A stretch of DNA of 64,000 bases, taken from positions 405,638 to 469,637 of the forward strand of contig NZ_VYGV01000006.1 of NCBI RefSeq assembly GCF_013387465.1, written 5' to 3'. Both the position numbers and the translations under genes were made by a program. The stretch comes from Hydrogenophaga aromaticivorans. Its GTDB lineage: Bacteria; Pseudomonadota; Gammaproteobacteria; Burkholderiales; Burkholderiaceae_C. Of this stretch, positions 9,471-18,164 are shown piece after piece. The first letter of the stretch is position 1; every line of letters begins with the position of its first letter. The notes under the pieces are model-generated. The model did no database searches, was not told the DNA's origin, and saw nothing but the letters and a program-made list of their open reading frames with translations.

Positions 9471-9547
9471 CGGAGCGTAGCGCAGCCTGGTAGCGCATCT
9501 GCTTTGGGAGCAGAGGGTCGCGAGTTCGAATCCCGCCGCTCCGACCA
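9471..9547 (+). tRNA. tRNA-Pro (anticodon TGG)
   Basis: A full cloverleaf of 77 nt with encoded CCA (9545-9547). The 7-bp acceptor stem pairs CGGAGCG with CGCTCCG. The anticodon loop TTTGGGA gives anticodon TGG, and the T-loop is TTCGAAT. A terminator follows immediately. Confidence 0.95.
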
Positions 9548-9560
9548 TTCATTGAAGAAC

Positions 9561-9588
9561 AAAAAGGCCCACTCTGTGGGCCTTTTTT
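9561..9588 (+). terminator. Terminator after tRNA-Pro
   Basis: GGCCCAC (9566-9572) pairs with GTGGGCC (9576-9582) around a TCT loop. It is preceded by five A and followed by six T. Confidence 0.88.
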
Positions 9589-9609
9589 GTATCAGCAGAC
9601 CGGCACCAT

Positions 9610-9686
9610 CTGCCCGTAGCTCAACCGGATAGAGCAGCTGCCTTCTAAGCAGCAGGTCGGGGGTTCGAGTCCCTCCGGGCAGGCCA
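9610..9686 (+). tRNA. tRNA-Arg (anticodon TCT)
   Basis: 77 nt with encoded CCA (9684-9686). The acceptor stem CTGCCCG pairs with CGGGCAG. The anticodon stem GCTGC/GCAGC encloses the loop CTTCTAA, giving anticodon TCT, and the T-arm carries TTCGAGT. The preceding terminator suggests it has its own promoter, but none is obvious in the 20-bp gap, so some read-through is possible. Confidence 0.95.
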
Positions 9687-9729
9687 GACCCCCACACCAT
9701 CTTGCAGCAGTAGGCATTTGTCTTCATGC

Positions 9730-9771
9730 AAAAAAGCACAGGCCACCCGAGGGCGGCTTGTGCTTTTTTTT
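9730..9771. terminator. Bidirectional terminator between tRNA-Arg and the binding-protein gene
   Basis: AGCACA (9735-9740) pairs with TGTGCT (9759-9764). The stem continues imperfectly through GGCC and CCC to a 2-nt loop, with A-run and T-run flanks. It fits both the tRNA on the plus strand and the minus-strand gene ending at 9826. Confidence 0.78.
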
Positions 9772-9825
9772 GACCAGCCAGCCCCGGCGAAGGGACTGGC
9801 TTGTATCAAGAGACCTTTCGCCGCA

Positions 9826-11013
9826 TCAGCGGATCACGGCCAAGGTGGTGCGAGCACCCGCCTTGTAGGTCATCAGCGTCAGGGCACCGTTCTTGATGTC
9901 GCCCTTTTCGTCAAAAGCGATGTTGCCGGTCACGCCCTTGTAGGTGGTGGCCTTCAGCGCAGGCAGGTACTTGGCCGGATCGGACGAGTTGGCGGTGACC
10001 ATGGCGTTGGCCATCACCTTCACAGCGTCGTACACGTAGGGGGCATACACCTGCACGTCGGAACCGAACTTGGCCTTGAAGTCGGCGCGGAATTTATCCA
10101 TGCCTTCTTTCTGCTCACCCTCAACGCCACCGGCTTCCGCGCAGTAGACCTGGTCGTCGGCCATGCCGTCACCGGCCAGCTTGGGCAGCTCGCTGGAGCA
10201 GATGCCGTCGCCGCCCATGAACTTGGCGTTGATGCCCAGCTGCTTCATCTGCTTGAGCATCGGGCCGGCCACGGCGTCCATGCCACCGAAGAACACGACG
10301 TCGGGCTTCTTGGCCTTCAGCGTGGTCAGGATGGCATTGAAGTCGGTCGCCTTGTCGTTGGTGAACTCACGTCCGACAACGGTACCGCCTGCAGCGGCCA
10401 CGCCTTTTTCGAACTCGTCGGCCACACCCTGGCCATAAGCCGTGCGGTCGTCGATCACGGCCACGTTCTTGGCCTTGAGGGTTTCCACAGCGTACTTGCC
10501 GAGCGTGCCACCGAGGTGCACATCATCAGCCACCATGCGGAACACGCCTGCGTAGCCCTGACGGGTGTACTTGGGGTTGGTGGCCGAGGGAGAGATCTGG
10601 GGAATGCCGGCGTCGTTGTAGATCTGCGAAGCGGGAATGGTGGTACCGGAGTTCAGGTGACCGATCACGCCAGAAACCTTGGCGTCAACCAGCTTCTGGG
10701 CAGCGGCCGTGCCCTGCTTTGGATCGGCTGCGTCGTCTTCAGCCAGCAACTCGAACTTGGCCGGCGCGCCATTGATGGTCAGACCTGCGGCGTTGAGCTC
10801 TTCCACGGCCATCTTGGCGCCGTTTTCGTTGTCCTTGCCGAGGTGGGCAATGGCACCACTGGTGGGACCAACGTGACCGATCTTGATGACCTGGGCTTCA
10901 GCAGCTGCAGGAGCAGCGGCCGGAGCGGCTGCAGGTGCTGCCTCTTCTTTTTTGCCGCAAGCGGCCAGGGCGACAGCCGCAGCAATGACGGCCAGTTTCA
11001 TGTTCAGTTGCAT
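9826..11013 (-). CDS. Branched-chain amino-acid ABC transporter binding lipoprotein
   Basis: Periplasmic ligand-binding protein of the LivJ/LivK type (Peripla_BP_6), 395 residues. The N-terminal signal ends in the lipobox LAAC (cleavage before Cys near residue 19), followed by a long Ala/Pro linker, so the mature protein is probably a membrane-anchored lipoprotein. The two-lobed fold starts at IKIGHVGPTSGAIAHLGKD, with the ligand-region pattern GVIGHLNSGTTIPAS. The start at ATG 11013 is chosen because GAGGA lies six bases before it and the signal peptide follows directly; the upstream extension of the open frame has no such features. No permease or ATPase genes adjoin it, so it is an orphan binding protein here. 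Confidence 0.92.
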   Translation of the reverse strand: MQLNMKLAVIAAAVALAACGKKEEAAPAAAPAAAPAAAEAQVIKIGHVGPTSGAIAHLGKDNENGAKMAVEELNAAGLTINGAPAKFELLAEDDAADPKQGTAAAQKLVDAKVSGVIGHLNSGTTIPASQIYNDAGIPQISPSATNPKYTRQGYAGVFRMVADDVHLGGTLGKYAVETLKAKNVAVIDDRTAYGQGVADEFEKGVAAAGGTVVGREFTNDKATDFNAILTTLKAKKPDVVFFGGMDAVAGPMLKQMKQLGINAKFMGGDGICSSELPKLAGDGMADDQVYCAEAGGVEGEQKEGMDKFRADFKAKFGSDVQVYAPYVYDAVKVMANAMVTANSSDPAKYLPALKATTYKGVTGNIAFDEKGDIKNGALTLMTYKAGARTTLAVIR

Positions 11014-11202
11014 AGTTATCCTCAGGAAGGAACAAAGATTGGAATGCGGAGGGAACTTTTTTCTCCACATCCGTAAAGATACTCCAAAAATCCCGGTTGT
11101 TACATGCGCGCCAGAAGAACAGGGGCCGCTTCGAGGGTTTGCCCCGAGCTGCATCACGCCAACGAATGTGGCATTAGCGAGGCAGCCGGGTGGCAGCGTG
11201 AC

Positions 11203-11646
11203 TCAACTGGCGCTGCCGGCGATCTTCAAATCGTGCCGCAGGGGTTCACATCCTGCTGCCTTGTAGTGCTTCCAGCGTTCGCGTGCGCGCTGGCGATCGG
11301 CCTCGTCGAACGTGACCACTTCGATCAGCCGCTCAAACCGCTCAAAGCCGACAGGACATTCGTCGCTCAGGTTGAGGAGCACGTCGGCTGGAAAATCAGC
11401 GGGCGGCACATGGCCACTGGCGATGAGGATGGGAGATGCCTTGAACAGCGAGGCCGAATCGCTCTCGCGACAGTGCGGCACAAACTCCCCCGCCGCCATG
11501 GTCCAGAGCGCCTGGTCCAGTGACGCACAGTCCCTGGACGAACCCAGCACCACCACACGCGCGCCCTTGAGGTAGGCCTTTCGCAGAAGGCGGCAGGCAT
11601 AACCCAGTTTGTCCGGTGCGTTGAAGTGGAAAGCCACTTCGGTCAT
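11203..11646 (-). CDS. holC: DNA polymerase III subunit chi
   Basis: A 147-residue HolC family protein that joins the clamp-loader complex to single-stranded-DNA-binding protein at the replication fork. It begins MTEVAFHFNAPDKLGYACRLLRKA, the typical chi N-terminus, and keeps the conserved pattern around PADVLLNLSDECP near residue 90 and FERLIEVV. The start is ATG 11646, directly in front of this conserved region. It follows pepA on the same strand with a 53-bp gap, the arrangement found widely in proteobacteria, where pepA and holC are neighbours. Confidence 0.93.
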   Translation of the reverse strand: MTEVAFHFNAPDKLGYACRLLRKAYLKGARVVVLGSSRDCASLDQALWTMAAGEFVPHCRESDSASLFKASPILIASGHVPPADFPADVLLNLSDECPVGFERFERLIEVVTFDEADRQRARERWKHYKAAGCEPLRHDLKIAGSAS

Positions 11647-11699
11647 GCCGGACACCTCGACGGGTTGGCCCCGGTTGCAGGTGCATCCATACCGTCTGG

Positions 11700-13211
11700 C
11701 TATTTCTGGCGCGCAGCCTTGACCGTCGCCTTGGCGGCCCGTGCCGGCGCCTTGGTCGCCACGCCCGCTTCGTTGATCAGGTACTGCAGCAGCAGGGGCA
11801 CGGGCCGACCGGTTGCGCCCTTGGCCGTGCCGCTTTTCCAGGCGGTCCCGGCGATGTCCAGGTGAGCCCAGGGCAGGTCGGCCGTGAACTTCTGCAGAAA
11901 CTTCGCGGCGGTGATGGCTCCGCCTGCCCGACCAGCCACGTTGCCCATGTCGGCAAAGTTCGACTTCAGGCCTTCGGCGTACTCGTCGTCCAGTGGCATG
12001 CGCCAGCACAGATCCAGCGACTGGTCGCCGGCCTGGCCGAGTGCTTGCGCGAGTTCGTTGCGCGCAGAAAAGAGACCCGAACGCACGGCGCCCAGGGCGA
12101 TCACGCAGGCACCGGTGAGCGTGGCAATGTCGATCACGCTGCGCGGCTTGAACCGCGCGGCGTAGGTCAACGCATCGCACAGGATGAGGCGTCCTTCGGC
12201 ATCGGTGTTGAGCACTTCAATGGTCTGGCCACTCATGCTGGTGACCACATCACCGGGCTTGACCGCCAGGCCATCCGGCATGTTCTCGCAACTCGGGATC
12301 AGGCCCACCACGTTGATGGCGGGCTGCAGCTCGGCCAACGCGGCAAAGGTGCCCAGCACGCTGGCGGCCCCACCCATGTCGAACTTCATTTCATCCATTT
12401 CAGCCGCAGGCTTGATGGAGATGCCGCCGGTATCGAATGTGATGCCCTTGCCCACCAGCACCACCGGTGCGCTGGTCTTGGCCGCGCCGCTGTAATGCAT
12501 GACGATGAAGCGCAAAGGCTCTGCCGAGCCCTGGGCGACCGCGATGAAAGCCCCCATGCCGAGCGCTGCAACTTCTTTCGGACCCAGCACCTCGGTCCGG
12601 ATCCCTGGCTTGCGCCCCAGCTTGCGTGCGGCGTCCGCCAGCATGCTGGGCGTGGCGTGGTTGGCGGGACGGTTGGCCCATTCCTTGGCCAGCTCTACCC
12701 CGGTCACCTGAGCTTTGCCGGCGGCAAATTCGGTGCGCGCTGCGGTGGCATCGCTCACACCCAGCACGACCTGACTGATCGTCCGCGCCTTGGCCGAGGG
12801 CTTGGTGGTGGTGAAACAGTAGGTGGCGTCGGCGCAGGCCATTATGGCCACGCGGACGGCCAACGCATCCTGATCCAGCAAGCTCAACAGCAAACCCAGC
12901 TTTTTCACACCAGGCTGCTTGAGCAGGGCCATGCCCGCCAGCACCGCCTTGCGCACCGCAGACGCCGATCCGTCGCCTGAGCGGACCAGCACCACCCACG
13001 ACGCCTTGATATCCTGCGGGCGGTAGCAACTCAAGGCCTTGCCGACACCCGGCTCCAGATCACCCCGGCGGTTGGCTTCGCGGATCAGGTTGACCAACGC
13101 GGCGTCGGCCGTGCCGGACACATCAGCGCCGTCGGGCACCAGAACCAGCAGGGCGTCCACGGGCAGCCTGGCGGCTTGCTGATGCGAAAGGGATTTGAGT
13201 TCAAAGTCCAT
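11700..13211 (-). CDS. pepA: Leucyl aminopeptidase (M17 family)
   Basis: Cytoplasmic metal-dependent aminopeptidase of 503 residues, a normal PepA length. The metal-binding and catalytic segments are visible: VGKGITFDTGGISIKP and the family signature NTDAEGRL, with DMGGAASV between them. The N-terminal domain is the less conserved macro-like domain; the C-terminal half holds the active site. In E. coli PepA also binds DNA at cer sites, and this is not testable here. Starts at ATG 13211 with AGGAAA upstream. It diverges from lptF with only 27 bp between the start codons, so the promoters must lie inside the neighbouring genes or overlap. Confidence 0.95.
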   Translation of the reverse strand: MDFELKSLSHQQAARLPVDALLVLVPDGADVSGTADAALVNLIREANRRGDLEPGVGKALSCYRPQDIKASWVVLVRSGDGSASAVRKAVLAGMALLKQPGVKKLGLLLSLLDQDALAVRVAIMACADATYCFTTTKPSAKARTISQVVLGVSDATAARTEFAAGKAQVTGVELAKEWANRPANHATPSMLADAARKLGRKPGIRTEVLGPKEVAALGMGAFIAVAQGSAEPLRFIVMHYSGAAKTSAPVVLVGKGITFDTGGISIKPAAEMDEMKFDMGGAASVLGTFAALAELQPAINVVGLIPSCENMPDGLAVKPGDVVTSMSGQTIEVLNTDAEGRLILCDALTYAARFKPRSVIDIATLTGACVIALGAVRSGLFSARNELAQALGQAGDQSLDLCWRMPLDDEYAEGLKSNFADMGNVAGRAGGAITAAKFLQKFTADLPWAHLDIAGTAWKSGTAKGATGRPVPLLLQYLINEAGVATKAPARAAKATVKAARQK

Positions 13212-13238
13212 AATTGAGGTTTCCTGGGTATCTTTTCG

Positions 13239-14378
13239 ATGTTATTCCATTCTTCCCTACGCACCGAGCTGGCACGCAGCTTCGGGGCCACGCTGGTGGT
13301 CCTGCTCACCATCGTGCTGACGATGCTGCTGATCCGCACGCTGGGTCTGGCTTCCAAGGGCAGCGTCAACCCGGAAGAAATCATGCTCGTGCTGGGCTAC
13401 ACGGTGCTGGGCTACACGCAGACCATCCTGACGCTGGCCTTGTTCATTGCCATCGTGTCCACGCTCGCCCGCATGTACCGCGACAGCGAGATGATCATCT
13501 GGTTCTCCAGCGGTCGCTCGCTCGCCGGGTTTCTGGGCCCGGTGATGCGCTTCTCCTGGCCGGTGTTGCTGGTGATCAGTGTGATGGTCTTTTTCGTCTG
13601 GCCCTGGGCCAATCAGCAAACCGCCGATCTGCGTGACCGGTTTGCCAGCCGCGGCGATCTGCAGCGCATAGCGCCAGGGCAGTTCCAGGAGTCTTCCAGC
13701 GGACGCCGCGTGTTCTTCATCGACAAGGACACTGCCGATGGCACCGAAGGCCGCAACGTGTTCATTTCCAGCATCGAGAAAAACGGCACCGAAACCGTGA
13801 CAACGGCCAACTCGGGCCGCATCGAGCAGATCGGTGACCAGTCGTATCTCATGCTCCGCAACGGCCAGCGACTGGAAGCGGAAGTGCAGACGCCCACGAA
13901 ACCGGGCCGCATCAAGGTCAGCGAGTTCGAGGAATATGGTGCGCTGATTGGTGCCACGACACCCCGGACCCGCAGCAGTCAGGCCCTCAAGGCGCGCAGC
14001 ACCTGGGCCCTGATGACCGAACCCAGCGCCGCCAACCAGGGTGAGCTGGGGTGGCGCATCGGCATTGTCCTGACCGCGCTCAACCTGGTGCTGCTGGCCG
14101 TGGCCACCACCGTCAGCAATCCTCGCGCGGGACGCAGTGGCAACCTGATGTTCACCTTGTTTGCCTTCATCCTGTACTTCAACTTTCTCAACATCGGCCA
14201 GCGCTGGGTGGGATCGGGCCAGCTGTCGCTGTCCTCGCTGTTGCTGATGTTGCACGGCAGCGTCTTTTTGATTTGCACGGTGTGGCTGATCAAGCGCCAG
14301 CGCAACGTCAGCCTGAGAGGCTGGTTGCAGCGGCGCCTGCGCTCCGAACCCGTTGAAAAGATCGGGCAAACGGCATGA
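13239..14378 (+). CDS. lptF: LPS export ABC transporter permease LptF
   Basis: Inner-membrane permease of the LptB2FG complex that extracts lipopolysaccharide and feeds it to the Lpt bridge. 379 residues, with paired transmembrane helices at each end and a large periplasmic beta-jellyroll domain in the middle (about 125-250). The N-terminus MLFHSSLRTELARSFGATLVVLLTIVLTMLLIRTLG is typical of YjgP/LptF. The last bases overlap the lptG start as ATGA (14375-14378), so translation of the two subunits is coupled. Confidence 0.93.
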   Translation: MLFHSSLRTELARSFGATLVVLLTIVLTMLLIRTLGLASKGSVNPEEIMLVLGYTVLGYTQTILTLALFIAIVSTLARMYRDSEMIIWFSSGRSLAGFLGPVMRFSWPVLLVISVMVFFVWPWANQQTADLRDRFASRGDLQRIAPGQFQESSSGRRVFFIDKDTADGTEGRNVFISSIEKNGTETVTTANSGRIEQIGDQSYLMLRNGQRLEAEVQTPTKPGRIKVSEFEEYGALIGATTPRTRSSQALKARSTWALMTEPSAANQGELGWRIGIVLTALNLVLLAVATTVSNPRAGRSGNLMFTLFAFILYFNFLNIGQRWVGSGQLSLSSLLLMLHGSVFLICTVWLIKRQRNVSLRGWLQRRLRSEPVEKIGQTA

Positions 14379-15493
14379 AAACCATCCGTCGCCTCATCTA
14401 CTGGGAGATCCTGCTCGCCACCGGCTTTGTTCTGCTGGCGTTTCTTTCGTTGTTCTTTTTCTTTGATTTCGTCGAGGAGCTTTCGTCCCTGGGCAAACCA
14501 TCGCGGCTGGAGCCGGATGTGATTTACGAGGTACGACACGCACTGCTCTATGTCGGGCTGCTGATGCCCAGCCGCGTGTACGAGCTGCTGCCCATCTCGG
14601 TGCTCATCGGCACGATCGCGGTGCTGGCCCGGTTGGCGCAAACCTCGGAGTACACCATCCTGCGCACCAGTGGCCTGGGCCCCTGGAAGGCGCTGCGCAC
14701 CCTGCTGGGCCTGGGGCTGATCTTTGTCGTGGTGACCTTTGCCGTGGGTGACTACGTGGCGCCCCTGGCCGACAAGACAGCCCAGTTGCTCAAGGCCCGG
14801 TACCAGGGCCGCATCAGCCTGGGACAAACCGGTGCCTGGCTCAAGGAGCGCCAGCTCTACAGCAACTTCTCGGTGAACGTGGGCTCGCTGTCGCCCAAGG
14901 GAGAACTGGGCGAGGTGCGTATTTTCGAGTTTGACAACCAGGGTCTGCTGGTGTCGACGCTGGAAGCCGCGCAAGGTCAGATCGAAGCCGACGAGTCCTG
15001 GACGCTGCGCAAAGTCCTGCGCCGCGAATTCGACACCGCGGGCCAGATGTCGGCGCGCATCCTGCGCAGCGATCTGGAGACCTTCCGCTGGCCCAGCACC
15101 ATCACCGCCGAAATGGTGTCGGTCGCGCTGCTCAAGCCCGAGCGCATGCGCACCACCGACCTGTACGCCTACATCCAGCACCTGGAGAGCAACGGGCAGA
15201 CCGCGCAGCGCTACGAGATCGAGTTCTGGCGCAAGGTGTTCTACCCCTTGAGCTGTCTGGTGATGGTGGTGCTGGCACTGCCCTTTGCCTACCTGCATTT
15301 CCGCTCCGGCGGGATCACCGGCTATGTGTTTGGCGGGGTCATGATCGGCATCAGCTTCTTCCTGCTCAACAACGTGTTTGGCTACATCGGCAACCTCAAC
15401 CAGTGGCAGCCCTGGTTCGCTGCGGCTTCCCCGTCGATCATTTACTCACTGGTGTCGCTCGGTGCGTTTGGCTGGCTGGTTTTAAGGCGTTGA
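14375..15493 (+). CDS. lptG: LPS export ABC transporter permease LptG
   Basis: Second permease of LptB2FG, 372 residues. The first helix starts MKTIRRLIYWEILLATGF; a periplasmic domain and three C-terminal helices follow. The conserved coupling segment near SEYTILRTSGLGPWKAL, which contacts the ATPase LptB, is present around residues 90-110. The 4-bp overlap with lptF fits a 1:1 complex. The next gene, cbiX-like, starts 5 bp after the stop, so this may extend into a four-gene transcript reaching the CysB-like regulator. Confidence 0.93.
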   Translation: MKTIRRLIYWEILLATGFVLLAFLSLFFFFDFVEELSSLGKPSRLEPDVIYEVRHALLYVGLLMPSRVYELLPISVLIGTIAVLARLAQTSEYTILRTSGLGPWKALRTLLGLGLIFVVVTFAVGDYVAPLADKTAQLLKARYQGRISLGQTGAWLKERQLYSNFSVNVGSLSPKGELGEVRIFEFDNQGLLVSTLEAAQGQIEADESWTLRKVLRREFDTAGQMSARILRSDLETFRWPSTITAEMVSVALLKPERMRTTDLYAYIQHLESNGQTAQRYEIEFWRKVFYPLSCLVMVVLALPFAYLHFRSGGITGYVFGGVMIGISFFLLNNVFGYIGNLNQWQPWFAAASPSIIYSLVSLGAFGWLVLRR

Positions 15494-15497
15494 CGTT

Positions 15498-15863
15498 ATG
15501 CGTGGTGTGATTGTCTTTGCCCACGGCTCGCGCGACCCCTTGTGGCGCTTGCCGGTGGAAGCGGTTGCGGCGCAGATTGCACGAACCGATCCGTCCGCCC
15601 CGGTGGCCTGCGCCTATCTCGAGCTCTCCGAGCCCGACCTGCCGGCGGCCGCCGAGCGCCTGATCGCCGAGGGCGCCACCCACATCCGCGTGCTCCCGCT
15701 GTTCTTCGGCATGGGCAAACACGCACGGGAGGACCTGCCGCAGCTGATGATCGACCTGGCCACCCAACACCCTGACGTGCGGTTCGAACAGTTGGCGGCG
15801 GCTGGTGAAGACCCGCGCCTCACCGCCTTGCTGGCCCGGATCGCGCTGGAAAACACCCCATGA
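15498..15863 (+). CDS. CbiX/SirB-type sirohydrochlorin chelatase-like protein
   Basis: A 121-residue protein of the short CbiX class that inserts iron or cobalt into sirohydrochlorin. The metal-binding histidine regions are FAHGSRDP near residue 8 and LFFGMGKHAREDLP near 70-83. Single-domain CbiX proteins of this length act as dimers. The stop overlaps the next gene as ATGA (15860-15863). Pairing with a CysB-like regulator suggests a role in making siroheme for the sulfite reductase encoded at 30712, which is inference. The exact metal cannot be read from sequence. Confidence 0.8.
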   Translation: MRGVIVFAHGSRDPLWRLPVEAVAAQIARTDPSAPVACAYLELSEPDLPAAAERLIAEGATHIRVLPLFFGMGKHAREDLPQLMIDLATQHPDVRFEQLAAAGEDPRLTALLARIALENTP

Positions 15864-16804
15864 ACCTGCACCAGTTCCGGTTTGTCCAGGAGGCCGTGCG
15901 CCGCAACCTGAACCTGACCGAAGCCGCCAAAGCGCTGCACACGTCGCAACCAGGTGTCTCCAAGGCCATCATCGAACTGGAAGACGAACTCGGCATCGAG
16001 ATATTTGCCCGCCACGGCAAGCGCATCAAACGCGTCACCGAACCCGGCGTGCAGGTGCTCAAGAGCATCGAGATCATCCTGCGCGAGGTCAACAACCTCA
16101 AGCGCATCGGCGAACAGTATTCGGCCCAGGACAGCGGCACGCTCTCCATCGCCACCACCCACACCCAGGCGCGCTACGTGCTGCCCGATTCGGTGGCCAA
16201 ACTGCGCAAGGCCTACCCCAAGGTCGGCATCAGCCTGCACCAGGGCTCACCCGACCAGGTGGCCAAGATGCTGCTGGAAGAAGTGGCCGAGATTGGCGTG
16301 GCGACCGAGTCGCTCGTGAACTACCCTGAGCTGGTCACCCTGCCCTGCTACGAGTGGCAGCACGTGCTGGTGTTCCCGTTCGACCACCCGCTGGCGACGC
16401 AGGAGCGCATCACGCTCGAAGACCTGGCGCACCTGCCACTGATCACCTACCACCCCAGCTTCACCGGCCGCACCCGCATTGACCAGGCGTTTGCACTGCG
16501 CCATCTGCAGCCCGAGATCGTGCTCGAAGCGATCGACTCCGACGTGATCAAGACCTACGTCAAGCTCGGCATGGGCGTGGGGATCGTGGCCGAAATGGCC
16601 GTGCAGGGTGAAAACCAGACACCCGATCTGTCGTCCCGACCCGCGGGACAGCTGTTCGGCCACAACCTGGCGCGCGTGGCGTTCAAGCGCGGCACCTACC
16701 TGCGTCACTTCGTGCTGCGTTTTGCCGAACTGCTCAGCGACCGGCTCTCGCGCGACCTGATCCTGCGGGCCATGAGCGGCACGCCGGACGACTATGAGCT
16801 GTGA
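15860..16804 (+). CDS. cysB: CysB-family LysR regulator of sulfur assimilation
   Basis: LysR-type activator of 314 residues. The N-terminal winged helix (LHQFRFVQEAVRRNLNLTEA) and the conserved AKALHTSQPGVSKAI recognition region match the CysB/Cbl subgroup. The effector domain has the ATTHTQARYVLP segment that forms the sulfate/N-acetylserine pocket. It overlaps the chelatase gene by 4 bp. It is expected to activate the cys operon starting near 29899, and a dyad with the LysR T-N11-A spacing lies at 29824-29844. Whether the true effector is N-acetylserine or O-acetylserine is not visible. Confidence 0.87.
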   Translation: MNLHQFRFVQEAVRRNLNLTEAAKALHTSQPGVSKAIIELEDELGIEIFARHGKRIKRVTEPGVQVLKSIEIILREVNNLKRIGEQYSAQDSGTLSIATTHTQARYVLPDSVAKLRKAYPKVGISLHQGSPDQVAKMLLEEVAEIGVATESLVNYPELVTLPCYEWQHVLVFPFDHPLATQERITLEDLAHLPLITYHPSFTGRTRIDQAFALRHLQPEIVLEAIDSDVIKTYVKLGMGVGIVAEMAVQGENQTPDLSSRPAGQLFGHNLARVAFKRGTYLRHFVLRFAELLSDRLSRDLILRAMSGTPDDYEL

Positions 16805-16810
16805 CTCCCC

Positions 16811-16900
16811 CCCATTGCTTGCCCACTTCGTGTGGCCGCATCCCTCCTCAAGGGGGCGGCGCTGGCGGCCCGGCAAAGCCGGTTCCGCGGCGCCTGCTGG
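16811..16900. repeat. G/C-rich intergenic hairpin repeat, copy 1
   Basis: Contains a 26-bp block (16865-16890) identical to one at 34759-34784, with the internal hairpin CCGGC-AAA-GCCGG. It is preceded by a run with CCTCCTCAAGGGGG that resembles part of the repeat at 32938-32990. It fills the gap between the CysB-like gene and the aminotransferase. It is interpreted as a REP-like extragenic element. Confidence 0.7.
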
Positions 16901-16946
16901 CATGTCGCGCCGACAGGCCGGTTCGGCACGGTCCTGACCATTCCCC

Positions 16947-18128
16947 ATGAACCCGATGACACAGCCTCACACCCCCGCCCTCACCTCCCGCCTGCCCCAC
17001 TTCGGCACGACCATCTTCACCGTCATGTCGGCGCTGGCCGCCGAAACCGGCGCGGTGAACCTGGGTCAGGGCTTTCCGGACTTCGACTGCGACCCGGAAC
17101 TGGTCAACGCCGTCACGCGCGCCATGCAGGCGGGCCACAACCAGTACCCGCCCATGCCCGGCGTGCCGGCGCTGCGCCAGGCCATGGCGGCCAAGATGTT
17201 GGCCCTGTATGGCCTGGCCTGCGATCCGAACACCGAGATCACCGTCACCGCGGGCGCCACCCAGGCGATCCTGACCGCCATCCTCGCCGTGGTGCACCCG
17301 GGCGACGAGGTGATCGTGCTCGAACCCTGCTACGACAGCTACGTGCCCAACATCGAGCTCGCCGGTGGCGTGGCGGTGCGGGTGCCGCTCACGCCCGGCA
17401 GCTTCCGCCCCGACTTTGGCGCCATCGCCGCGGCCATCACGCCACGCACCCGCGCCATCATCGTCAACAGCCCGCACAACCCCAGCGGCCAGGTCTGGAC
17501 CGAAGCCGACATGCTGCAGCTGCAAGAGCTGCTGGCCCCGACCGACGTGCTGCTGATCAGCGACGAGGTCTACGAGCACATGGTGTTCGACGGTCAACAG
17601 CACCAGAGTGCGGCCCGTTTCCCGGGCCTGGCGGCGCGCGCCTTCATCATCAGCAGCTTCGGCAAGACCTACCACGTCACCGGATGGAAAGTCGGCACGG
17701 TGGTGGCACCCGCCGCCATGACGGCCGAGTTCCGCAAGGTGCACCAGTTCAACGTGTTCACCGTCAACACCCCCATGCAGCACGCGCTGGCGGCCTACAT
17801 GGCCAACCCGGCGCCGTACCTGGAGCTGTCGGCCTTCTACCAGCGCAAGCGCGACCTGTTCCGCGAGGGTCTGGCCGGCACCCGTTTCACCCTGCTGCCC
17901 GGACAGGGCACCTACTTCCAGTGCGTGGGCATCGGCGACCTGGCGGTGCCCGAGCGCGACCTGCCCGAAGGCGACTTCTGCCAGTGGCTCACGCGCGAGA
18001 TCGGCGTCGCGGCCATTCCGCTCTCGGCCTTCTATGGCAACGGGTTCGACCAGAAGGTGGTGCGCTTCTGTTTCGCGAAGAAGGACGACACCTTGCGCGA
18101 AGCGCTCCAGCGACTCGCGCGCCTCTGA
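16947..18128 (+). CDS. PLP-dependent methionine-type aminotransferase (YbdL-like)
   Basis: Class I/II aminotransferase, 393 residues. The substrate-binding N-terminal segment NLGQGFPDFDC and the PLP-lysine motif SFGKTYHVTGWKVG (lysine near residue 236) are typical of the YbdL/MtnE-like enzymes that transaminate methionine and aromatic amino acids or recycle 2-oxo-4-methylthiobutyrate. SPHNPSGQVW near 173 and DEVYEH near 208 are the PLP-phosphate and ring contacts. A second in-frame ATG at 16956 (MTQPH) could be the real start. Kynurenine aminotransferase activity is an alternative reading for this subgroup. Confidence 0.85.
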   Translation: MNPMTQPHTPALTSRLPHFGTTIFTVMSALAAETGAVNLGQGFPDFDCDPELVNAVTRAMQAGHNQYPPMPGVPALRQAMAAKMLALYGLACDPNTEITVTAGATQAILTAILAVVHPGDEVIVLEPCYDSYVPNIELAGGVAVRVPLTPGSFRPDFGAIAAAITPRTRAIIVNSPHNPSGQVWTEADMLQLQELLAPTDVLLISDEVYEHMVFDGQQHQSAARFPGLAARAFIISSFGKTYHVTGWKVGTVVAPAAMTAEFRKVHQFNVFTVNTPMQHALAAYMANPAPYLELSAFYQRKRDLFREGLAGTRFTLLPGQGTYFQCVGIGDLAVPERDLPEGDFCQWLTREIGVAAIPLSAFYGNGFDQKVVRFCFAKKDDTLREALQRLARL

Positions 18129-18164
18129 TCCGGAAAGCGGCGATCCGGGCGCCTGCCACACCGC